DNA of 64,000 bases from Mesorhabditis belari (lineage: Eukaryota; Nematoda; Chromadorea; Rhabditida; Rhabditidae): the NCBI GenBank assembly GCA_958450365.1, contig CAUEEP010000732.1:868001-932000 (forward strand). Direction: 5' to 3'. The translations under genes were made by a program, and so were the position numbers. The notes below the pieces were generated by a model. The model was given only the letters and a program-made list of their open reading frames with translations, ran no database searches and was not told the origin of the DNA. Of the stretch, positions 56,030 to 64,000 are shown piece after piece (position 1 is the first letter of the stretch; each line of letters begins with the position of its first letter).

Positions 56030-59000
56030 TCAGAAGTAGAATCGCCCGGTTGCTTTGTACACCCGACGGAGAGCTTGCTTTTCGTAGAAATTCGGGATTC
56101 CTGGGGCAAAGGTGACATGAACTCCCTGAAAATTGAGAGAAATAAGGTAATTTTATATGAATCTTGAAAGTGGATAGGAGTTGATCAAGTAGACTAAGGT
56201 TAAATAATGAATGTTAATTTTTTTTGATGACTTCAATAACAGTCACCGTTCGTTCCTTTTTCCCATTGACAATCTAACTTTAACCTTGAATTTCTTGGTG
56301 TGCAATTGTCTGATTGAGACAATTTAGGTATCAATCAATAGAGGAAAACGTGACGAATTTAATGATACCTAAATTGTTTCAATCAGACAATTGTACGCTA
56401 AGAAATTCATGGTTAAAGTTAGATTAATAATGGGGGGAAAAGGAACGGACGGGGACTTTTAGAAAAGGCATTAAAAGGCATTAAAATGCATTAAAAGCTT
56501 TCTTATTTCAAATGAAATCTCTTTCAGTAAGACAAATTTGACAGAAACTAACAAAAAACTAACAAAAAACAAAAATGACAAAAACTAACATGATTATACA
56601 TGAAGTGACGATTGAAAGCATGATCTTGCGGCTTTCTCCACTCGTAGGCACTAAAAAGTAAATAAGTATGTTTAATGAAAGAATTTTTAAGCTATTTTGC
56701 TTATCATACCAGAATTATAATGAAAATATATAAAAAATTGAAACCTGTAAGCAAAACGATTCGCAAAATCATCAGCTTTCAAGCGAGATGAGACATATCG
56801 ATCGAGATAAGCCTGTGAGCCATGGAGATACGATTTATTCCACGCTTCACGCTGAAATAAAGCTCGAGAATTCACTTTCAATCATTTTCTGTCTTTCAAT
56901 TTAACAATAGTAAAGCATCAAAGCTCAAAATTACAATATTAGAAGTTATTTGGCTTTCCAGAAACTAGCTAAGAAAGAAAAGAAACGAAAAGTCTTTTCT
57001 GGACAGCTTAGCACCTTTTTTTTAAAACAATTTACCTGATCATGGAAAATCCGTTTTGCTTGGAAAGTGAAAAATGGGACATGCGTCTGTGATCGAGGGA
57101 TATCAGCGGTCACATTTCGGTATGGTCGCTCGACTTCTCGGTGAACGTCCTGGAAAGGGAAGTTCAGAGCATTAGTTCGATTATTCACCTATCTCATCAA
57201 ATTCTACCAAAAAAATAGATTAATTAAATGAAAACTGAAAGGAAAATGTTGGGAATATTGTTGTTTTAAATCATTTCCCACAAATTATTTATTTACTGTG
57301 TTTTCTAAAGTGTGGACCTTTACCGTACCCCTATTTGTCCGCCATTTCACAGCGCCTCTTTTTGGTCAAATGCATTTCGCCTTTTTTTTGTTTGTTTATT
57401 TGTTTTGTTTATTTGTTTTGTTTATTTGTTTTGTTTATTTATTTTGTTTATTTGTTTTGTTTATTTGTTTTGTTTATTTGTTTTGTTTATTTGTTTTGTT
57501 TATTTGTTTTGTTTATTTGTTTTGTTTATTAGTTCTCTTTATTAGTTCTCTTTATTAGTTCTCTTTATTAGTTCTGTCTATCTTATTCTGTATCTTCTTA
57601 GTTCTCTTAACCTTGTTTATTTATTTACTCAATTTTGGTGCACTTGTTTGATGTTGTTTCAAAAGTAACTATATTCAACAAGTTAAACTCTAGAAGATAC
57701 ATCGATCTGAGATCATTTCTTGGGGTAGGCTAATTTCCGCAAATTTTTTTTTTGCAACAGGGTCATTTGCGCAACTCTCCATAACTTTCTTTTAAGTGGG
57801 CCAATCTTTATGATTTCGGTTTCATTTTGTTGTACTTATTGAACCAAAATCATAAAGATTACAAAATAAAACCAAAATCATAAAGATTACAAAATAAAAC
57901 CAAAATCATAAAGATTGGCCCACTTAGGAGAAAGTTATGGTGAGTTGCGCAAAAAAATTGCGGAAATTAGCCTACCCCGTTTATTTGTTTTATTTATTTG
58001 TTTGTTTTTTGCTTTTTATTTGTTTTTGCATTGCGCAATATTTCTGTTTAAATAAATGAAATCAACTTCAACTAATCAAATTGTACGATCAAAAACAAGA
58101 AAACAACATCGACAACGATGGTTTTCTAGAATGAAACAAACTCTAGCTGATCAAAATAGCGCCACGGCAAAAATAGCCCGTCTTTAGTTAAGTTTCCGTT
58201 TTCTTATTCTTATTGAATGAGAAACACATACATTTTTCAGAAAACAGAAAATTATCTACATTTTGCATAGTTTGCGATCACTTAAAAAAGAATTTGTGTA
58301 GAGAAAAGCTCAGTCAAACCTTTTTAAGCCCTTTTTCATTTTTTCGCATTCTCTTATATCAGATTTGTTCTAAACGCCAAAAAATTCAGCAGATAGCTAT
58401 TTTTTTTTTCTATATCCAATGAAACAGAAATAAACTTAATTGCAAGCGCATGGTTTTGGCCGCATTATTATTTTCTGATAGTAGAAAATGATGATTTTAT
58501 AAAAAAATGTACCCCATAACGAGCAGGCGCGTAGGCATTCGCGTACCATTGACTGTAGTGTGGCTTGTAAACTTTCTCGGTGTGCACGATTCGTTGAGCT
58601 TCCCGGTCATACTGAAAATTTCAAGCTCACCATTTGATATACATTTAATAAGCATAAAATTTCCCTTAAATGAGGTAATCTTTGCGATCTTTGCAATCTC
58701 TATGTGCTGATTATCAAACTACTCTACCTGTGGAAGGGAAAGTGATGGAGCAAGCGATGAATATGAAGAAGTTCTCTTCAATCGAGGGAATTCGGTGGGC
58801 GTTTCGCGGACATACGTCAAATTCGTCAATGACGCTGAACGGCCCAATCGCTTTGGTTTTGAGAAAACCTGAAAATATGCAAGGTGAGTAGTTAATAAAC
58901 ATAAGATCTTAGTTAATTGTTTAGGTTAGTTAATAAACAAGATCAGAATCAGATCAGATCACAAGCCTTCGTGGTCTAGTGGATAGTGGATAGTGGATGC

Positions 59001-59568
59001 TGCCGAAAATATTGCATTTTAGGCGAGAATGGGACTCGAACTTGAGGACAAAGAATGTTGGTTCAGTAGTCTAGCAGGCTATCTACTAGACCATCGAAGT
59101 AGTTGTTAAATGAATTGTGGCGGCCTGATAAGCAGCTCGAAATTCAAGATGATTTTCTAAGTCAGATATCCCTCGTTCTGCAAAAACTAAAAACAGATTG
59201 AGATCCCATAGCCGACTCTATAAGATGGACTTGGTCTTGAGACAAAAGGCCAGCTTGACTCTTTCCCTTGTCATAAGCTTTGAAGTTTGAACTTACATCT
59301 CCGAGAAACTCGCTGTAGGCGTTTTGCGCTCGCGCTCGTTCGACATAGTTTCTGCAAGTTATTTGAAAGTTCTTTGAAGATTTTTAGTTCTGCCTTGAAC
59401 AGTAAATAGCATTTAAATGAAAACCTAAAACCCCACTGACCTCCTCGGATATTCATCCCACCATTTACACTTCTCATCGGCATCTTCTCTCACGAGTCTT
59501 TCCGCTCTCCGCGCCGCCACCAAACCCACCGCCATTTCTTCAGGTGGGATTCCCTTGTTTGAGAGGAG
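56030..59568 (-). CDS. unrecognised aromatic- and arginine-rich protein, 5' end unresolved
   Basis: Seven exons join in phase without a break: about 59568-59440 (LLSNKGIPPEEMAVGLVAAR ... WWDEYPRR), 59351-59297 (NYVERARAQNAYSEFLGD), 58611-58515 (HYSQWYANAYAPARYG), 57150-57037 (DVHREVERPYRNVT), 56852-56746 (REAWNKSYLHGSQAYLD), about 56650-56595 (AYEWRKPQDHAFNRHFMYNH) and 56125-56030 (VHVTFAPGIPNFYEKQALRR ... GRFYF, stop). At least 230 residues, soluble, no signal peptide or membrane span. Repeated W/Y plus charged clusters (WWDEYPRR, QWYANAYAPARYG) recall filament-associated muscle proteins such as flightin or myofilin, but that is only a guess. The first exon has an acceptor, so the start lies upstream, unless translation begins at the internal MAVGL. 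Confidence 0.65.
56240..56456. repeat. foldback element in intron
   Basis: CCGTTCGTTCCTTTTTCCC, then GACAATTTAGGTATCA are inverted on the right as TGATACCTAAATTGTTTC and GGGGGGAAAAGGAACGGACGG. Arms are about 90 bp. Confidence 0.8.
57388..57560. repeat. TTTGTTTTGTTTA tandem repeat in intron
   Basis: About twelve 13-bp units, ending in TTAGTTCTCTTTA variants. All three forward frames stay open only because of the repeat. Confidence 0.9.
57722..57978. mobile_element. MITE with GGGGTAGGCTAATTTCCGC ends
   Basis: GGGGTAGGCTAATTTCCGCA on the left is inverted at the right end as TGCGGAAATTAGCCTACCCC. Inner arms ATAACTTTCTTTTAAGTGGG and CCCACTTAGGAGAAAGTTAT pair. A 28-bp block (ACCAAAATCATAAAGATTAC...) is repeated in the middle. 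A diverged relative lies at 14345-14505. Confidence 0.8.
58963..59102. repeat. inverted pair of tRNA-like pieces in intron
   Basis: CCTTCGTGGTCTAGTGGATA with GGACTCGAACTTG reads as a broken tRNA on plus. On the right, CTATCTACTAGACCATCGAAG is the inverted copy of its 5' part. Confidence 0.6.
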
Positions 59569-60390
59569 CTGAAGACATTAGAAAGAAGTTTATAATGTCA
59601 ATATCAATATCAACAAGAATATTTAAATAAAGCTAAAGAAAAGATATACATTCTGACAATAAAAATGTAAGAGTAAGGTTTAATAAAAAATTGTTGGGCT
59701 TGGAAATTGAATACAAATACTTTGACAGGAAAAAAACTATGATAACAGTTTTCTGAAACGAAGAACCAAACCTGTATAATTTGAGATTCAAAAAAAAAAG
59801 CTGAACGGGGCAAATAAAATCAAAAAGAGATATCGAAAATAGTGTAATAAGGGGGAAAGTGGAAAAAGAAGTCGAAGGAAAAGGCGGAAAAGGATGAGAA
59901 GAGATCGACAAGGGATCACCTAAGGGAAAGCTGAGGGAAAGATCGATGATTTGAGAAGAAATGAGGGGAAACATTGGGGGAAAAGATCTCTTTTTGAGAG
60001 GTTTGAGAATGAGGTTTTGATCTACACTGGCTGGCTGGGACAGCCGCGGCCCCCGCACCTCTTTTGTCTTTGTCTTTGTCTTTGGGTTTGGGTTTGGAGA
60101 AATGGATTCACACAAAGAAAGATTCGTGTTGAAAACCGGGAACTGAACTGATGAAATTAGTATTTGTGTTGAAAATTTGTGATTTTGCTTTGAAGCTTCT
60201 AGAGTTTTAGTCCAATAGACTAGCGGCTTTCAATTCGGAAACTTCTAATAACGAGCTTGAGCTATGTCGTAATGTCAATACAGTAATTCTATTGAATAAT
60301 TTCACCTATTTAGCTTACAGTTATTTAGGGATTACGGTAGTTCATCTATTAGTTACTTACAATCACTTACATGGGGCCCAGAAAGGGAAG

Positions 60391-60456
60391 GGTCTGTGGT
60401 CGACCCCGTCCGATCTGCCAAGTTGAGCAACGTCGGCGCGGGTTAGTCGTGGGTTC
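60391..60456 (+). pseudogene. 5S rRNA-like fragment
   Basis: GACCCCGTCCGATCTGCCAA, GTTGAGCAACGTCGGCGCGG, GTTAGT match the central 5S rRNA (helix III, A block and start of the C block). After this it departs into a C-run and a GC-rich tract where the normal TGGGTGACC...GGGAATACC part should be, so it is truncated. Confidence 0.7.
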
Positions 60457-60795
60457 GCCCCCCCCCCCCGGCGCCCCGCCCGGCCATCGGGGTATCACGG
60501 CTACGCACTACACTTCTGCCTCAAAATGGAAGGGGGTGTGACTGCGCGTGCGAGACAGACAAACATTATTATTATTATATTTAACTGCATATTCAATCTA
60601 TTAAAATAAATCTTTTGATCAGAAGAGAATGTCGAGGTTTTTGAGAAGCAGTCAAAAAACAAGGAGGAATTGAAAAACTGTGAAAAATGACTGTGAAAAA
60701 AGAACGGTTCAGGGACAAACGGAAATAATGGAATTGTTGCTCCAAGAAGTTTCAAGAGAAAAACCAAAAAAAAAGCTTGATCAGCGATCTAACCC

Positions 60796-60845
60796 TGATC
60801 CCGTGAGCGGAAACCTAATGGATTAGGTTTCCGCTCACGGGATCA
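60796..60845. repeat. perfect 24-bp-stem palindrome
   Basis: TGATCCCGTGAGCGGAAACC-TAAT, two-base centre GG, then its exact reverse complement. First of two adjacent hairpins. Confidence 0.95.
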
Positions 60846-60852
60846 CGATCAC

Positions 60853-60894
60853 GGCCTAGTGAATAACGCATTATAATGCGTTACTCACTAGGCC
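60853..60894. repeat. second adjacent 20-bp-stem palindrome
   Basis: GGCCTAGTGAATAACGCATT, centre AT, then the reverse complement with one mismatch. It begins seven bases after the first hairpin. Confidence 0.95.
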
Positions 60895-62369
60895 ACCAGG
60901 AAGGAGCGTTTACTCTGATCGCTTGCGAGATCGGACTACTATCGGGAGCATGTGCCAGACAGTGAGCGATTACGCGGCCGCACAAAAAACACCCGCGCTT
61001 TACATTGCGATTTCTCTTTTGTTCTGTAAATGATTCCCAAATGAGATTTAATGTTAATAATTTGTGCCCTAGGGTTTTCAGAATTGTAGAATTTATTGGC
61101 AGAGTTTATTTTAACCCTTTATCCCAAGAAAAGATCCAAGAGAATCGAATTGGCTCTGGGTTTTACATGCTTTGCTAGCTTAGTAGCTTTGCACAATGAA
61201 AAAGACCAATTTCTATGTAAATCTTTAGAAAACAAGCAATTTTTCATCGATTTTCTTTGATTCCAGTCGAATTTCGATGCAACGTATCGCTCGGGATCGA
61301 AAACTTCGATATAACGAACCTAAAATGTGGCTCAAATTTTCTGCGCTTCTGCCCTGAACGGTCACTGATTGCATTTTGCTGGGGCATCAAATTTTGGGCA
61401 CGTTTTCGAATTTCCAGTTGTTTTATCGAAGTTCGACTTTATTTTCATTTATTTCTTGTCTTCATTTATCCAATTATCATTTAATTTTATTTAAAATTCG
61501 ATAAATTGGCTTTTCAATTAATTTTATGAAATACTTTTGCACGGATTCGTTTATATTGGGGTTGGTGGAAAAGTCTTTTCAGATTTTTTGGAAGAGTACC
61601 TTAAATATTACAATATTATTCTAAATTTGTCCAATTTTGATGTTTTATAGCTCATCCTAAAGCTGAATTCAAGACGGATCGATTGGTAAAAACCGTTTTG
61701 AGATATCTCTTTTCTAAAAGTTTCTAATATTTCAATGTGAATTTCGATGTCTATTTCAATGTCCATTCAATGTTTCCTTGTTTTCTTTTCCTCAATTCTC
61801 ATTTATTTCATCATTTTGTGCCATTTTCCGGGTTTATTAGAGGCTAAAGATCAAATTTTTGAAGGTTTTTTTAAACGATCAAGATATTCAGTGATCTGTG
61901 ATTTTCTGCGCTTCTGCCCTGGACATTCACTGATTGCATTTTGCTGGGACATCAAATGCCAATTAATTCCGATTAATGTAGTCAAAAGATTTTGCATAAA
62001 CGATATTTACAGTTACAGGAATGCTTTTAGTTTCAGAGATTCGCGAAATCGAGTCAAAATTCTTTCCAAAATCTTTCCAAAACAATATTATTATATTGTA
62101 ACAATATTATACTTTCTTGATTATTACCCCATAAAAAAACCATTCAAAAACCTAGATTCCCCAAATCACTTCATTTTTTTACGCTGAAAACAGTTTTTCA
62201 CTCTGCTCCTATCGATCTCTAATTGCCTAAAACGTCAAGAATGACGCCGAATGAATGCCTAAAACTTCAAGAATGACGCCGAACGCTTATTATCAGCTTA
62301 TTTCATTAATTTACAAGTAAAAAGAGTACAACTTGTTTAAAAACTGAGTTTTCGAATAAAGAAAAGTTT

Positions 62370-62555
62370 TGGGCTGATTTTGTTCGGGTTTTTTCTAAAA
62401 AAATAGAGAAATGAGGCAGCGATTTTTTAGAAAAAAAAAACCCGAATAAAATCGGTTTAGAGGTTCGCGAGAAATAATGATTTAGATAAAAAAACAACGA
62501 CTATGCGACGCTTCTCTGGGCATTTTATACTATTAGAAAAAAGGAAAAATACGAT
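62370..62555. mobile_element. TACCGTA-family MITE, diverged copy
   Basis: Shares AATAAAATCGGTTTAGAGGT, TCGCGAGAAATAATGATTTA and AACGACTATGCGACGC with 4347-4535, ending ATTAGAAAAAAGGAAAAATACG. Confidence 0.55.
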
Positions 62556-63016
62556 ATTGAAAATTTGTAGCCGTGGGCTTTCGATTTCGATCAATTGACG
62601 GGATCTCTTTTGCTGTAACTTTGGAGAAATGGATTCTATCACTAAGAAGACTATCGCTGAATTTTTGAGGTTTATTTTGCTCAAAAAGCATCAAAGAGTC
62701 AACAAAATGAATGAAAACAAAATCAGAATAGAGAAAAGCTCACAAAACTCACGTCACTTTTTGAGAACTTTTTCGTCTTTGGCAATGGGTTGACAATTGA
62801 CAAAAAAGAAAAAAAAAACCGAAAAATAGTTGTTTGTTGATGGGGACAAAGAACGAATCATCCCAGAATGGATACATTTTGAAAACGGGGAAAGAGGGGG
62901 CAAAAAAAGGGAGTGGCTGTGTAAATATATAAATATCTTCAAATAATACTATCTATATAATGGTGATTTTAGGGTTGAAACCATTCAATTGTCCCTATTG
63001 ACTACTGATCACCAAA

Positions 63017-63637
63017 ATGAGCCCATTTTTACGAATTTTAGCGCTAACCTTTGTCTGGTAAGAAATAGTTGATAAATTTTGCTTATGAGTTTCAAATTTT
63101 ATAGCTAGAGTCGTTCTAAGAAGTCTAATTTCCCAAGTAGCCCTGTTTTTCCAAAGCTTTCGGTTCTCATTTTCAATGTACTACTATAGTTTTATAGTAA
63201 ACTTATAAACTATAGTATATAACTATAGTTTATAGTTAGTTTTATAGTAGATCCAATCCTGTTATACCCCGGCATACAATCCAGGCATATTTGTGCCCAT
63301 GCTCATTTTCTAAAAGGTACCTAAAATTTGAGAAAACTATCCTCGTCAAACCGTTAGTTTACGTCTAAACAGTCCGATTTTTGTATCATTCACTGAGCTT
63401 TTTAATTTCTCATCGAATATACAAAAATTGGGCTGATCAAAAGAAAAATGAACAATGATCAAAAGAAAAAAATGCGTTAGTTTCAAAGATTTAATAGTAA
63501 TGTTTAGTTTTGTAGGAAATGAGCTTTCGTTGTTTCCATTCAACTCCCTAAACCATCTTACAATTAGTTTTGGCCTTCATTGTGGTTCGGCTAGGAAAAG
63601 TTCCGGATTCTCCACTCAGCTCCCAAATGGAAATTGA
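63017..63637 (+). CDS. possible short secreted peptide (36 residues, two exons)
   Basis: I do not recognise it. Exon 1 (63017-63057) encodes MSPFLRILALTFV to a good donor (CTG/GTAAGA, phase 2). Exon 2 begins after CAATTAG at 63567 and restores phase as CFGLHCGSA, then RKSSGFSTQLPNGN, stop at 63637. The first ~22 residues look like a signal peptide with cleavage after GSA, leaving a 14-residue peptide. TTTTAG at about 62971 could be the trans-splice site. No cysteine scaffold and no dibasic pair inside the peptide. It could be a chance pairing of exons. Confidence 0.35.
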
Positions 63638-64000
63638 TTCATTCATTTTTTTCTCATTCCAAAGAGAAACAGAAAATTTACCGCGTAAAAAAATAATTTC
63701 ACTTAATCTGACAAAAACAAATGATTTGAAAAAAATGAAAAAGAAACGACGACGCGACGCTCCCATCGACTACCTCCAAATGGCGGCGACGTCAATTGGA
63801 ATGCGACGTCGCGCGAAATTTTCATTTCATAACATTTCAAATTTGAGCCAGAAATTCGAATTTATCATGAAAACGTCTATTTATTAAATAATAGTAAATA
63901 CTCGAAATCATTCTCTAAGATTCTCTACTGTTTCAAAATTGTTGAAATATAGGTTGAACGATTCAAAAACGGTTCAAAAACTGTTCAAAAACCGTTCAAA
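63638..64000. other. window end, no gene seen
   Basis: AT-rich sequence. GACGACGCGACGCTCCCATC ... GGAATGCGACGTCGCGCG near 63748-63815 is a short inverted pair related to the TACCGTA-family MITE. A TTCAAAAACGG repeat runs to the window end. Confidence 0.5.

Larger units (their letters stand above)
59569..63016. other. intergenic region with repeats and RNA-gene fragments
   Basis: A TTTGTCTTTGTC repeat near 60061-60090, a 5S-like piece (60391-60456), twin hairpins (60796-60894), a partial GCGGCCGC repeat (60945-61010), a diverged repeat near 61265-61440 and 61890-61960, and a TACCGTA-family MITE near 62370-62555. The upstream exon(s) of the aromatic-rich gene should lie at the left edge, but I could not find a convincing ATG exon. 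Confidence 0.55.

Noticed and set aside
57298..57558. Three overlapping open frames rich in Phe/Val/Cys/Leu
   Set aside because: They are translations of a 13-bp TTTGTTTTGTTTA repeat.

Overview
The window looks like a nematode nuclear genome, most likely a rhabditid-type worm. Genes are split into many short exons by small AT-rich introns ending in TTTCAG or TTTTAG. Several genes begin directly behind such an acceptor (likely trans-splicing sites), and neighbouring same-strand genes lie in operon-like order. The recognisable proteins match the worm genes mrps-7, vti-1, dihydropyrimidinase, unc-33, tsg-101, ced-10 and cho-1. The species cannot be named from the sequence. All gene models were built by hand from splice signals and family resemblance, so some exon edges are approximate.

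Layout. 1-3.3 kb: repeats, a tRNA-derived element and one doubtful small gene. 3.35-4.8 kb (minus): a homeobox gene. 4.9-6.1 kb: a deleted mariner element and a foldback element. 6.1-9.83 kb (minus): a C3HC zinc-finger protein of the ZC3HC1/NIPA family followed by a cation diffusion facilitator transporter. 10.2-12.7 kb (plus): mitochondrial ribosomal protein uS7m then the SNARE VTI1. 13.0-16.8 kb (minus): dihydropyrimidinase. 16.8-23 kb: gene-poor repeats. 23.1-33.6 kb (minus): a long CRMP/UNC-33 gene. 34.4-40.2 kb (plus): TSG101, the Rac GTPase CED-10 and a divergent Rac-like paralogue, with a tRNA-Cys gene inside an intron of the last. 40.2-46.3 kb: AT-rich intergenic DNA with one MITE. 46.3-55.1 kb (plus): the high-affinity choline transporter CHO-1, whose introns hold many tRNA-like fragments, palindromic elements and a mariner-type element carrying part of the 18S rRNA gene. 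56.0-59.6 kb (minus): an unrecognised conserved-looking aromatic-rich protein. 59.6-64 kb: repeats, a 5S rRNA-like piece, two adjacent long hairpins and a possible short secreted peptide gene.

How the genes relate. Three gene pairs or groups look like operons: ZC3HC1-like/CDF, mrps-7/vti-1 and tsg-101/ced-10/Rac paralogue. Dihydropyrimidinase and UNC-33 are relatives by descent, and here they sit on the same strand as neighbours: one keeps the metal-binding active site and the other has lost it. UNC-33, CED-10 and CHO-1 homologues act in neuronal growth and cholinergic function, but nothing here shows they are co-regulated.

The most unusual items are the mariner-like element containing rDNA, the Rac paralogue with changes at all the key GTPase residues but an intact effector loop, the pair of tRNA-derived SINEs (one without its B box), and the twin hairpins near 60.8 kb.
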